Assembly: GCA_014925825.1 (NCBI GenBank)
Contig: JACGCK010000001.1
Coordinates: 124,001 to 188,000, forward strand
Direction: 5' to 3'
From: Pholiota molesta
Taxonomy: Eukaryota; Basidiomycota; Agaricomycetes; Agaricales; Strophariaceae
Length of the DNA stretch: 64,000 nt
Made by a program: the position numbers and the translations under genes. The notes under the pieces were generated by a model. It had not been told where the DNA came from, searched no databases, and worked only from the letters and a program-made list of their open reading frames with translations. Below, in pieces: positions 23,796-35,914 of the stretch (positions are counted from its first letter, which is position 1; each line of letters opens with the position of its first letter).

Positions 23796-23940
23796 AGATT
23801 TCTCGAGCGCTCTATTAGGTTTTCAGCCTGCAGCGTATATTCTATGGTCGGCAGCGATTTCAATGTTTACAAGGCACTTTACTCTATGTACAACTTCGGA
23901 GATAAAGGCAGCCTGGATTCTCAAGAAATAACGATATAGA

Positions 23941-24790
23941 TCAAAGCTTGCCCGCGGCTGACCTTCTAGGCGGCGGCTTTACTGTGGAATGGACAGCAGA
24001 GACACATAGTATATCATTATTCCAGATCTATAAGTTTATATCACCCGAATTAGCGCACTATCCGTTAGAAGGAAGACTTTGCTCGACCAACCTCGCATCT
24101 CATTGTCCTGATTCGGCCTTGCGCTGCGACAGAAGTTGCGATTATCCTTATTTTTGCACCCCTTCACAAGGCGTTCATATGAGAAAACATAAAATACGTG
24201 AAATATTAAGTTTACTTACCTCGGAACAGGGTTGTGCCAGATGAGATTCATGGATTGCGTAAAACCACCCGCGTCTTTCCCCGTTTTGGTACTTGTAATA
24301 AAGAGCGACGCGACAGTGCACCTATTCTCAAATCTGAATTAGCACCCTGGACAAGTATCCGAAATTAAAATTAATCTGCGTACGGGTCTACCATGTATGC
24401 TGCACATCCCGCATGCAAGGTATCAAAGGTATTGCACATATCTATCAGTAAAAATTTAAGCGCTGGTATTTTGGGGCTCATCACAAACTGGGGCATAAAG
24501 TATCAAGACACACCTTTTTCGACGGTTACCTCAAAGACCGCCTGACCAGTGCAAGTAGATTTCTCGCCCCAGATACTCATTTCTACACACTTCATGCGCT
24601 CCCCAACTTGTGCACTGTACACTTGCTTTTCTACATTTCCAACAAAAATTCGAAGAAGTGCAAAGAGAATTTGTTTGTCCTCCTTTGCGAGGTTTCCTTT
24701 GATAAAGGAGACGTCCAGGTCGCTGACATCACCTACCCAGCTGTAGAGCTTTCGAGCAATCGAGTGAGGAGTGTCGGTCAGATGGGACAT
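23941..24790 (-). CDS. Hotdog-fold thioesterase-like protein A
   Basis: Five exons; joins are canonical and in phase. The first exon starts MSHLTDTPHSIARKLYSW. The core after intron 1 reads DMCNTFDTLHAGCAAYMVDP, matching the N...TLHGG...D active-site loop of ACOT13/PaaI-type thioesterases with Asn, His and Asp retained. Later pieces NLIWHNPVP, GAKIRIIATSVAAQGRIRTMRCE and IWNNDILCVSAVHSTV give the remaining strands. The stop is at 23941-23943. It is convergent with the ITPase gene (145 bp apart) and divergent from two paralogs (B and C). The family hydrolyses acyl-CoA; substrate here is unknown. An alternative is a non-enzymatic hotdog protein. Confidence 0.8.
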
Positions 24791-25336
24791 CAGATGAGAG
24801 GGGTTTGACTTTGTTGCTGCCCAGCAACTGTGATTGGGCTCTGATTAAATATTGGTACCAGACAGCCGGACTTCTCGGATTCTCCTTGCTTCTTCAGGCC
24901 TTCAAAGCTTCACGGACTGATAGAGATGTTCGATATAGATTTAGTACTAATCATAACAAAGCTAACTTCTAAAATATCAGATCTGAGATAATAATCATGA
25001 CCGTGACGAGCTTCTGGAAACAGTTACTTATAGGACTCTGATGTAGCACTTTGCTTGAGTTATTTACAGAATTTGGGCTACATGTTAGCTGTAAGTTCTA
25101 CACAAGTAGTATTGCAATTTGGCGTTGAGAATGTGTGCCATAGTTGCTAAAACAAGTAATAGCAAGCGGCATGCCCCTAGTGTAACAGGTTCCGCACCCT
25201 TGATTAGGCAGTCCGGATTCCGGAACACATTCGAGCCGGTCCAGGCAGATTTCTCTTCCATCGCCGCCCACCATGGCATCCATCTTTCAGTGCCAATCTA
25301 AGTTCTTGCTGTCGCTGATTTCTAATCGGTTCCATC
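24791..25336. other. Divergent spacer between thioesterase-like genes A and B
   Basis: About 550 bp, likely holding both promoters. No further gene recognised. Confidence 0.4.
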
Positions 25337-26130
25337 ATGTCAAGACTTAACGGTATTGTCGACGTGCTGCAGTTGCCACTCCCGAATAATCTTACAGCTG
25401 AAATAACGGGCAATGTATCTTCGGAAATCAAGGAAATCCCGTTGAAATGGCTAGCGATTTTCAGGAATAGAGGGAAAGGGTTTGCAGGGAAGATTGCTGG
25501 AAGGCTCCGCGTTGTCGATGTTTCGGTCGTTCCCAATCCAGACGATTCTTCAAAAATGGAGGCTAGAGTGACAACTGAAATAGATGTAACACCAGGTGCG
25601 TGTTCATCTCATTCTAGTACGTCCCGCAACTTGGCTAATTCCGTTTCGTTCCCAGATATGTGCAATGCACAAGGTACTCTGGACAAGGGATGTATAGTAT
25701 TTCTCATCGACGAGTGAGTTCAAACTTTACTCAACTGTAAAACATCTTTACAGCTGGTACCTTCAGATGTTCAACCACTGCCATGGTCGTTATATCGGCA
25801 TACAACGACCGATACAACCCACCAGGTGTATCACAAACCATTAATACATTGTTCCATTCTGAAGCGATTGTGTACGCCTATATTTGAGCTCACTTTTGAT
25901 TCTGCTAACATCTCCTCAGAGGAACAAAGTTACGAATTGTGAACCGATCTTTGGAATCTGGTAGAGATGCAAACTCAGGCAAAACCGAGGTATTTTCTAA
26001 ATCCCAGATAACTCTATACTTGTATTCACTAGTTCTTTAGATCTGGGATACGGCGAACCACAGACTGATTGCGTCTGGCACGCAAATTACAATGCCACCC
26101 TCCGTTCCCCCTAAATGGCTTCAAGATTAA
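25337..26130 (+). CDS. Hotdog-fold thioesterase-like protein B
   Basis: ATG at 25337 (MSRLNGIVDVLQLPLP). Five exons in phase; stop at 26128-26130. The equivalent of the active-site loop reads DMCNAQGTLDKGCIVFLIDE: Asn and the distal Asp are kept but the His of the usual LHGG is Asp. Later strands CSTTAMVVISAYNDR, GTKLRIVNRSLESGRDANSG and IWDTANHRLIASGTQITMP match the fold. Exon boundaries fall at the same places as in A and C (before DMCN, after the ID/VD loop, before G-x-K-L/I-R and before the EIW motif), showing shared ancestry. If the His is needed for catalysis, activity may be changed or lost. Confidence 0.8.
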
Positions 26131-26622
26131 TTAATAACTCCCCACTAGAATTTAGTAGATACACCGTTTACCTACCTTATATTCGTATTAATCCCCCATG
26201 AGGCACCTCGTACTTTAGTTAGTCTCGGCTTACCTTCGGTCACGCACACCCGCCCGCCATATTCTCCTCACCGTTCCAGCAGGGTATAGCATGGGTCATT
26301 TGTGGGTCTTCGATCTTCATTGATTCGTTCCATTGTGTATGTCCCTTTAGCCATCAATTCACCTCCTGGTGAAGTTACATGAACCATTGAGCTTATCTTA
26401 TTTAAGGTTGTCATTATCACTGCTTACAATGGAATGCGTTTATAATTGTCGGCTGTTCATCATGATTTTGGGGTCACTGGTCAGCCGGTTTCTTTAATTC
26501 TCCGACCATCGAGCTGGCACACCTCTTTCGGGAAACATCAGGAAACATCTTGGTTCTTTACTAAGACTTGAGCTATCTGGCAATTCGGCGTGCACATTTA
26601 TATCGCAACTGTTGCCATCTAT
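26131..26622. other. Spacer between thioesterase-like genes B and C
   Basis: About 490 bp, presumed 3' flank of B and promoter of C. No other gene seen. Confidence 0.4.
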
Positions 26623-27493
26623 ATGGCAACTCTTCCGAGGAACGGGGCAGAAGAACGCGCGAAGATTCTCGCAGTACCAATCGGAGAAGAGGAGATCGCA
26701 CACATCTCTGGAAATGCACCATTCCACGTCAAAGAAGGAGCCGTCCGATGGTACAAAATCTTTTCCGGGCAGCCAGGCTATGCTACGTTCTGCAGTACGC
26801 CGAGACGAGGGGTCAGAATCCAGGAGGTTTCGCTGGAGCCCTCGATCGATGATCCACAGAAGACGTGTACGAAAATGGTCGTCGAGATGGAGGTCACTCC
26901 AGGTGAATTTTCTACTCCTGCGTCGTCTTGCAAGATAGTTTCTTATGTTACCGAATCTAAATTTGGATTGATGTGGCTCAATTAGATATGTGTAATGTTC
27001 AAGGTATCCTTGACCGGGGCTGCATGTATGGATTAATCGACGAGTATGAGCCTTCTTCTCTGGCATTAGTCTTGATATTTATGCGCACGTCGTTTCTCTT
27101 CCAGAGGTTCTGCGATAGCTTTGCACTTGATGAGGCTCACAGAAGGTGCAGAAGATAGGATCAGTGTTTCTCAAACACTGAATGTAGTGTTCTATCAGCC
27201 CGTTCCAAGCATGTCAGTCGCTGAGCTTCTTGAAAGATTTTTGCCTGGCTGTGAAATAATCGTTTGTTTATTTTTTAGAGGTGCAAAGCTGAAAATAATA
27301 AATCGGTCATTGTCGACAGGCAGAGACAGCGGATCCTGTAACAGCGAGGTTGGTCTGCCCTTCATAGTTTTTTTTTGCGAGCTCGTTATTGACCTCCGTA
27401 TATCAGATATGGAATGGTGACCAGCATCGAAGAGTAGCTTCCGGAACCCAAGTACAAATGATGCCCTCTGGGTTGACCTACTTAGGCTCGTGA
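26623..27493 (+). CDS. Hotdog-fold thioesterase-like protein C
   Basis: ATG at 26623 (MATLPRNGAEERAKIL). Five exons; stop at 27491-27493. The loop is DMCNVQGILDRGCMYGLIDE, again with Asp in place of the LHGG His, as in B. GSAIALHLMRL, VSQTLNVVFYQPVP, GAKLKIINRSLSTGRDSGSC and IWNGDQHRRVASGTQV follow. It is closer to B than to A over the tail (xRDxxSxxxEIW, ASGTQ), suggesting B and C arose by a later duplication. Function is unknown beyond the fold. Confidence 0.8.
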
Positions 27494-28300
27494 AGGAATC
27501 CTTCGTGAACGCGGAGTATAGTAGTAATACTCTATTAATTCACTATAGTCTCAATTTATTATACGTATGGCCATACGATGTTGAGAAACCATAGGCTTCA
27601 TTCACTTTTCTCAAGCCAAACAATCCAACGAGATGCCTCCTTGGAGTACCATTGAAGATATTGAACCGAAAAGTGTTCACATTGTTTGAATATGTTAAAG
27701 CGCCTGTCGTACTTCAAAGCTTCAAGCTTCAATTTTTGTGAAAGGGTCCGGGCGGCGCGGCGACCAAATGTTCAAACGTCCAACGTTCATGAGTCACTGA
27801 GAGAAAGATATGGCGGGCTAGGAATCTGGCTCAGAGCCATTTATTCTTACTTTTTGCTACATGCATTGTAGCCTTCCTTTTCTGTTTTGTCTGGATCCAA
27901 ATTTAATGCCCTTTGAGGCTTATGTTGGACGTCTATCTTCGCAGCTTTTGTGGAAGATGAAGTGCTTTGATTTCGTGTTTCCTACCAATAGTCCCCTAAC
28001 CTTGCGTCCCGACTTAAGGCCTAGTAGTGGTTGCCTGTCATTCAAATACAGATTACAAGTTATATACAACAACATCATGGACCGGGCTACGTATGCGAAA
28101 GGAGAGGAAATAGATAGGACGAGAACTGGTTGCAATGCGAGACTAATTGTACACCGAAAACCGAACAGAGATGGACAGGAAATCAATAAGGATAGCAGCA
28201 GAGCCAAGAGATCACAAAGGACACAAAGAAAAATAGAAATTGCGAAGTTTACTGTTCAACCCATCCATGTCAGCGTATGGCAGCAGGTATACAAAGGAAG
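27494..28300. other. Convergent intergenic region without a supported gene
   Basis: About 800 bp between gene C and the pseudokinase gene. An open frame at 27861-28382 has no recognisable domain and overlaps the 3' end of the pseudokinase gene, so I do not call it. Confidence 0.4.
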
Positions 28301-29763
28301 TCAGGCTACCTTGTTAAGGATAGATGATATATCGCGCTTGTACGATCGCGTTGCGCCATTGTTCGGAGAATCAGAATCGTAGGTGTACCGCGGTCGGACA
28401 CCATCTCTAAAGCGTAAAGGTTGCTCTTCGATAGCTTCCTCATCGAGTTTATCCCGAGTAAGGTACCACGAGCGTAGAACCTTGTCACTATTTGGGCGTT
28501 TTTGGAAATCTGTAATCCGCATGTAATCTACCAGGTCGCGAAGAAAGTCAAGACCTTGATATTTCTGAGCAATTGATTAACAAAAACTGATATTCCTCAT
28601 GTGCATGTGGAGTGAAAACGCACCAAGTATATCTCTTTGTATATGATGTTCCCGAGCGTGTATATGTCGAGCTTGAATGGATCGTATGGCTTCATCGTTG
28701 ATAATTCTGGAACATCAGTATCACTCCCACCGATATCAACGACCAATGGCATTTGTTTGGGCGAAACGTGATAGCAATTCCCAAACCCAACGAAATAGTA
28801 CCGCACAGTGTGGCTTTTGCGATCTAACGGAGAGATTCTTGTCATCCCATCTGGTTCGCAGAAATGCGAGACAAAGTGCCATCCAGTCGGGATGATGGAC
28901 TTTGCGTCCATCATGATATGCTCTGCGGTGAGATTACTGATAAAATAAATTTGTCAACAAGGGCGCAGTTTCATCAGTGATGATAGTTCACTTACTGATG
29001 AGCGACATTATTTTCGTGAAGGAAGGTCAACCCCTGTTGATGGTCAGAATCTGATTGTACAGAAGCATCTAAAAACATACCTCGAGAACCTGGCTCACAA
29101 AATCTACTACATCACATACCATCATGAACTCTGGATCATCGAACCGCCGAAGTAAGGGCGTCACCATGTACTGTATGTGCGGCGAAAAGCTGTCTGCAAA
29201 GGTATCGTAAAATGGGATGACATGGTTTCGCGAATCACTCGTCATGCGCCGCGACGAGAAGTACTCCGTGATTTGAATTTGTTTAAGTTTCTTGGGATCT
29301 TGAATCATCTTCATACACACGACCAATCCGTCCTCCCTTCTGATTGCGTCTAGCACTTGAGGAAGCTAAAGGCTTCAGTTAGTTTGCTCGCTTACACGCC
29401 ATGATGATGAAGGGAACTCACTATCTGCATGATGTAATCTTCTCCGCTATGATGGTGACGACCATTCCCATACCGTGTCGGCGACCAGCCAGGCTGATAC
29501 CGTGGGCGCAGTTGGTATCCTTTTTGATTGAGAAACCCATATCGATCTCGCCACAACTTCTCAGATGGGCTGAGCGATGGAGGATAGTACACTGCGGGAA
29601 GCCCCAGCGCTTTTTTTCTTCTCTTGGGCGACAAACCCAATAGTTCGTTGGCCAAGTTGGGTACTTCATCATCTGACGACCTATTCCGCCGCTTGTTTCG
29701 TCCTTCGGCATCTATGTCCGACCAGTTTACCGGTCGCAGAGTTAGTTGAACTCCCATGCTCAT
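28301..29763 (-). CDS. Protein-kinase-like protein, predicted pseudokinase
   Basis: Five exons joined through canonical introns. The first (29763 to about 29411) is a basic, disordered N-terminus ending SGEDYIMQI. The kinase lobe follows: LPQVLDAIRREDGLVVCMKMI keeps the ATP-anchoring Lys, and GLTFLHENNVAHHNLTAEHIMMD stands where HRDLxxxN is expected, with the catalytic Asp replaced by Asn. VRYYFVGFGNCY stands where the DFG motif is expected, with Asp replaced by Gly. PFKLDIYTLGNIIYK keeps the DxxxLG helix-F Asp. The stop is at 28301. By family rules this cannot transfer phosphate, so a scaffold or sensor role is likely. Similar kinase-like proteins are numerous in mushrooms. Confidence 0.82.
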
Positions 29764-30740
29764 ACTTGGTATCCGACGACAGCGAGGGAAGACTGTTGGG
29801 AGTGTCGAGGAATCGTATTCACAACAAAGGGGTAATTAAGTGGGATTCATCTGCGAAAGTGTTGCAGGAGGTGTGCCAAATCTCACGGCCTCGTGGGTGG
29901 GTGCTGCAGCTTGCAAGCAAAAATAGACTTGTGGCATGGAAGATGGAAGAAACGCCCAGGAGCGCTGGACGGCTTGCCGCTGATCGGAATCGGTCGGCAT
30001 GGCACGTGTTCCAGCGAGTTGTGGGTCCATGTTGGACGTGAACCGAGGTCGGGCCCTACGGCCTGAGTACTTCCTGAGCGCTGAGTACTCAGTGCTACTG
30101 TGACCGGTGGATTACACTAAGGTCTTCTATCTCAATTTTTTTCTTCTCTCTTTCGTTTCTTGTTCCCCGAAATATTCCAGTTTTCCACCATTTTCCATGT
30201 TGCTGCTTCCTTCCAATTTGAAACTCGGCCCAAACGTTGAACGATAATACCTATCATTTCCATCAATACCAACCATCAATGTCATTGTCTGAGTGGAATG
30301 TGATGGAGTTTCCGAAGCCAGCGAAACAGAATTATCGATAGAGGCTTTTACGGTCGGTCCCGTAGTATCAAGTGGCAGCTTAATCGAGACAGATACAGCG
30401 CAAATAACATTGCAAGAACTTAAATAATAAAGTGATAGACGGCTTGAGAAACGGGGTACCAAACCAAACTAGAGATACCAATTCCAGGTCCTACATAGAT
30501 GGTAGGAATAGCAAAAAAACAAAACACAGCACCATAAAAACAGAACTGGACAAAGATAAAAGCTATCAAAAAAGAAACCGGATTAAAGACCCGTCGAATG
30601 AGAAGAATATGGATCCACATAGTATGACAACAGATAAGAGAGGGTCAATTTCCTTCAATAAGGTCAAAGAGAGAGAAAGGTTCAAATAAAAATAAGAAAC
30701 ACAGCCGCCGCCCCCAATGCTTTCCTCCCTTTTCACTACT
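29764..30740. other. Intergenic region upstream of the pseudokinase gene
   Basis: About 980 bp. It holds the presumed promoter of the pseudokinase gene and the 3' flank of the Boi-like gene. The short inverted word GAGTACTC at 30086-30093 lies in a G+C-richer patch. Small open frames here lack domains or support. Confidence 0.4.
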
Positions 30741-33700
30741 TCAGACCAAGGCAGTAGGCACCAAGAATACCGACCCAGGCTGAATCGTTCCTTTTGTCAG
30801 CGTATTGGCGAGCGCCTTCCGCTTATCCTCCCATGACTTCAGCGCACGCAGGAGCTGCACGATCTTGTCCCTCTTCCCTTGCCGCACATCGTTGATGCTC
30901 ACGCTCCCCATCTTCACGTCGTTGTCCAACAGGAAATCGAACAACCTAAACAGTCCGTCGAGCTTGTCATCGTTTGCGTCTACAGGGAACGCGGAGTCTA
31001 ACACGGGCGGAGAGGATGGCCGGCCCTTGATGGATTCTGCAAGACGCAGGAGCGCGAGGCCGCCACATAGAGAGCCTTGTGAATCTGTGATTTGCAGCTC
31101 CTCCGGAAGATGAGTGTTTGCCCATTCGATCAGGACATCGTCGGCGGTGGTGTTTATCTGGAATTCAAACAGGAAGTTCAGTACAGCCTCGCAGATTCCC
31201 CGGAGCTAGAGCCTTTACTTACCGTACGCACTGTGCTCGACCTCCGCATTTCTCTCGAGGGCCGCGGGGGTGCTGCAGCTCTTGGGGTCGAGGGCATGTA
31301 ACCATTGGCTCCATTTGTTCCATTCGTGGCCATTGCCTCGTTGCTAAAAAACGAATCAAGCCGCGTCCGCTCTGCGTCTTTTGGGCTCGCGGCGGCGCCA
31401 TCAGCACCGCTACCTAAGCCCATGAGGACTCGTGCGTCGCGACTGGATAGCTGGTTTGGATCTTCTCTGCGGAGTGCCTTCTGCGTCGCATCGCGTGCCG
31501 TCGGCGACGGAGGGCGCGGGGCGGGGTTCATCGCCTGCGCGACGATAAGCGGGATAGTCGGGATATTGCATGATGACACCACGGGTTCTGATAAGAGTAA
31601 TAGGAAAAAGATAAGATGTGAATAACAGGGCGAAGGCGTATATTAGAGTGGAACACATACTCGTGTAGTCCCTTCCGATCGTCGCTTTCATGATCGCCTT
31701 CATCCAATCACGGATAATGGTCTTCTCATCCGAACTGAAGTAATGTGTCTTGTCCTGATCATGATCGATTCGGAAGCCATATCGCCCTGGATCAACGTTC
31801 TCGTCTACAGTGACCCTGTACCCGGTAATGTGGATGTATCCCTTGATGCGCGTTTCCTGTAGCCCAGCAATAAATAAAAATCAGACGCGAAAAGGATAGG
31901 AGAACGCAAGACCCACCGTCTTACTATTACCCCTCAGGCAGTACAAATGCGGCCCTTTGAGGACGAAGTACCGCAGTTTCCACGCGTTATACCTGTCGCC
32001 TTTCTTCCGCATCCATCCCGCATGGTCTGGCTCTCCGATCTGCCCCAAGATATTCACACCCTGCTGGATCGGCCCTGACACGCCATTCACAGTATCCTGC
32101 GCTTTGCTGGCGTTCGCGCTCGCGGCAGCGATATGTGGATTGGACAGCGTACGTTTCCTGAGCATCGAATGATCCTTCTTCAGGCCTTCCTTCTCCCAAT
32201 CCTTCGGCGAGGCATCGTGGTGAGAGCCGATGAGAGTATCTCTTTGCGATCCGCTGTCTGTCGTGCGCTGGGAGACGGAAGAGGATTTGCGCATGCCTGG
32301 CCCATGTAGCCTGGGCAGAGTAAATTTACTGGTCTTCTCTGCAGGCTGACTATCGTCGCCAGCACTATAATTCAACATCATCAACACACAAATCAGCACA
32401 GTGAAGAGTTTTCCAAAAGAAAGCAAAACGAACCTTGGCGCGGGCTTCCGGCTCTTTCCCAAAGTACCAGAAAAGGTGCCTGCAAAGATGCTCAGCCTGT
32501 CTCCATGCTTGCCACCATCGAGGCTCTTCTTCGTGCGGGCATGCCGGCTACTCAAGCTCGCCGAATCGCGTTTGTCTTTCTCTTTGCCGTCTTTGATGCT
32601 GTCCTTGATGCTATCCTTGTCCTTCAGGTCCTTATCAGGGGTATCACGAACCGTCGGAGATGGGAGAGGCGAAGGGCGCCCAAAGGATGCAGTCGAGTCT
32701 TGTGAGCGCCCGAATAGGCGCCGGCGCATGCTCTTGCTGGGTGCGATATCGCCCTGAAATGAGATGATTAATTTGAAGTGTGATTTTTCAGTAGGATAAA
32801 CTTACGTCGCTCATATGCCCTCGGTCGTCGTCCGCAGTGTTGATAGGTACAACAAGTTTACTCTTTGTGGCGGATTCCTTGAGGTTACCTTCACTATTGG
32901 GCGAAATCAATAGCTGCGCAGGGCGACCCTTCTGCTATTACAAGTCAAAATGGCAATGTTACTGGTGAGGAAGTAAGAAACGTACCCCTTCAGGAGAATT
33001 GTTAGTCGCCATCGTAATACCTAGCCCAACACCCGCAGCTGCCATAGCCGCCGCCGCCGACGCTGCAACAGTAGCCGTACCATCAGGCGCACCGGCGGCA
33101 GCAGCATCCGCCAGCATCTTGGTATGATAATGCTGGCCTTCCGACGCGCCCTCCTGCACTGACCCAAACTGCTGCTGATTCCCCACACCAAAGCCCTGCC
33201 CGCCGAACGACTGCGGGCTCTGATTCGCCCCTGCGAACGCATGGGCCCCGTAAGCAACGCTCGAGCCCGGGAAGGAGTGGTGGCTCTGGCTCACACTCTG
33301 CGTGCGCGAGTGGTGGTTCAGCTGCATGGGAGATGGCTGCCCGGATGCGGAATGAGCGTCGAAGTACTCCACTGATGGCGGGCGGCGTAGGTCGGTGATG
33401 GCATTGGCGATGCGCATACGCTTGCCGAACGCCATGATGCCGATCTCGGACTTCAGGAGATTAACGTCGAGTTCGAGGAGAACGTCGCCCGTGATCTCTT
33501 GTTCTGAATGATGATGCACAATGTTAGAAGGAATAATCAGGGACACATGGACTGAATGCGTACCAGTGAACTTGTCGCAGACATCTTGATCGAATCCTCT
33601 GCTCTTCAACCATTCAATAACTTCTTCAACTGTCCATTCCGTCGGGTGTTTTTTCTTCAAGTCAGAGGAGGTAGAAACCGATTGCTGCATTTGCGCTTGC

Positions 33701-35059
33701 GGCGAAGCAGAAATCGCCATTGCTTGGGGTGCTGACTGTGTCGACACTATACTGTTGTGCTTGGAATGCAATGTGCTATTGAATTGCGTTGAGATTGAGG
33801 GCGAGGGTAAGCCATTCACCAACGGCGTCTCTCGGACCGGTGCACTATTGCGCTTGGGTTCTGCGGAAGCCACGACTGCTGCGGCCGCTGGAATTACTAT
33901 GGGTGGAGAAATGGGAGTTGGATACGCGTTTCGCAAGGGCGAAGAGGGTCTGACAGCCTCTGGTTCAGGCGTGGGCTCGACAACAGGCTCGGGTGGTGAG
34001 AAGACCGGGAAGGAGAGCGTGGCAGCAGTGGCTGTCAGCACATCAGACTCGTCTCGCGGAGGCATGTCCAGCTGGGTATCCGCCACAGTGGTGGAGGATC
34101 CTTCTTGAGTGTGAGTATCAGTCTCTGTCTCCGTGATAATCGATGCATGCTTTGAATGTGAGACTTCGGCGTCGACCTCTTCGGTCTCATCTTCTTCTAG
34201 GATGTAGGAGTGGGGTCGAGGAAGCCTGTTGGCGCGGGTGTAGTCGCCTTCGTCTTCACTTTCATCGCTGAGCTCGACTTCGATGGGCGGTGCAATAGAT
34301 CTTTGGATGCTTGACCCGTCATTCGTGTTGATCATCGCCTCGAGTTTCTCTGCCTCTTCGACGGCTCGTCTGGCCTTGGCCGCAAGTTTGGTCCTCGCAG
34401 ACTTGTGCCAGTCTTCGCCATTCGTGCCTTCAGCAGTGCCGTCCAAGTCACTGAGGTCATAGTCCGTATCCGTATCCGCGCCATCACGAGTGCTCGCAAA
34501 GCTGAAGCTCCGTGCGCCATCACCATCCCCTCCACCGGCCCCACGCCCGAGCTGCTCGATTGCCTTCTGGACGTCGGTCATCGTAGCCTTCATGACCTCT
34601 CCGTCGGGCAGTGCGTCCAATTTCAGCGATGCATCGTCGTCCTGGCTGCGGCCGAAGTCACTCTCGTACCCGTCTCCGTTGAGGAAAGCGGCTGGCGGTT
34701 GTTTCGGAATGGGAGAGACAATGTTCGAGGATTCAGACTCATTTCCCTCATCCAAAGTGTGCAGCTCGGATGTCGCATTGTCGGTGGGGGGCAGATTGGC
34801 TGTCTCGACAGCTTCTGCGGTAGGGGGCGCTGGTGCGGTGTAGCTTACTGGAAACAACCCTACTTTCCCAGCTAGATTACGTCCCTGCCATGCTAAGTCA
34901 GTAGAAGCGTAGGTAGATCGGTTATGGGCATACCTGCCACCAGCCATCACCATAGAGGTCGTCCTTCTCCACCACCTCAATCCGCTCCCCAGCGTGGAAG
35001 CTCACCTCGTCCTCATGCTCTGGAAGGAAATCGTGTAGCGCATAGACGTATTCGAGCAT
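30741..35059 (-). CDS. Boi1/Boi2/Pob1-type polarity scaffold: SH3, SAM, PH, and a CH-like C-terminus
   Basis: Start ATG at 35059: MLEYVYALHDFLPEHEDEVS opens an SH3 domain that continues DGWWQ|GRNLAGKVGLFPVSY across an intron (34885-34933). A long Ser/Glu-rich linker follows, then a SAM domain (EWTVEEVIEWLKSRGFDQDVCDKF, then EITGDVLLELDVNLLKSEIGI). Next is a linker rich in Lys/Asp and Ser, then a PH domain (HAGWMRKKGDRYNAWKLRYF, YIHITGYRV, GFRIDH, DWMKAIMKATI). The last 140 residues (LIEWANTHLPEELQI, CGGLALLRLAESI, RLFDFLLDNDVKMGSVSIND) read like a calponin-homology domain. Yeast Boi proteins link Cdc42, exocyst and membrane lipids at growth sites. About eight exons; frame intact. The CH call is mine and less certain. 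Confidence 0.87.
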
Positions 35060-35914
35060 TTACGACACCGTCTATGAGATATCGGAGGAAAGTCTGGCGC
35101 GCGCTGCCGCAGGGCGTCGGTCGAAGTTGAGGGTAAAAGGCCAAGAGCAGCTGACGCTTGAGAATGTACCGTGGAATTTGGTCGGTCGGCAGAAATAGCG
35201 CAGCCGGCAACTTCAAATTCTCGTCCAGAGTCGTGAATTGGTGGTCGTTAGTAAAGTTAGTGAGACCGTTGGCACAGACAGTGTTAGCGTCGACAGCAAA
35301 GTCTGATCTTGTCTTTGAAAGCGAAGTTGCGATTCCACGTGCGTCAGCGTGCGTTCCGCCCCTGAGCGAGATTTGAGTCATCTAACCAGGTCTCTTGAAA
35401 CAGACCTGAATCATAGCAATGACCCTAGAATTAATGTGCGACAATTAACAGCGACTCGGATGTGCAAGCGGTGAGGCCTTGAGGCGCGGCCTCGCGCAGA
35501 CCTCAGCGACGAGTTGGCGACGAGAACGTGTTATGCGTCATTCTAGTTCTCGGCGGTTGTCAACACAAGGTCAAAATTGCGACAGAATGTCCAAGAAAGT
35601 TACATGCCTTGGCTCGCCATGACGCTGCGGATGGACGATTCATGCAAGATTTCATGTCGACGCTTGCAATTAATGTGACTTAAGGCGTGGATGCCGTCCG
35701 GTGAGCGCACCACAACACAAAGGTGATCGAAGGAAATGAGCATTAATATCGAAGCTCGCACATTCAATAGGGTAAATTTCATAACGGAAGAGTATGTATT
35801 CTTTCTGCCCATCTGTGCACATCACACAGGCCATATCATGTTCAGCACATGCAGGTCTAAAATCTACGCAGCAAGTCATCTGCACACCCCAAAGCTTAGC
35901 ACGTCACTCTAGCT
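35060..35914. other. Intergenic region between Boi-like and transporter genes
   Basis: About 850 bp: promoter side of the Boi-like gene and 3' flank of the transporter gene. No supported gene or repeat. Confidence 0.4.

Noticed and set aside
27861..28382. 173-codon plus-strand frame
   Set aside because: No recognisable domain, no clear start context, and it overlaps the last exon of the pseudokinase gene.
29577..30041. 154-codon plus-strand frame
   Set aside because: Antisense to the first exon of the pseudokinase gene and without a domain.
30127..30462. 111-codon minus-strand frame
   Set aside because: No domain and no neighbouring exon that joins it; more likely 3' flank of the Boi-like gene.
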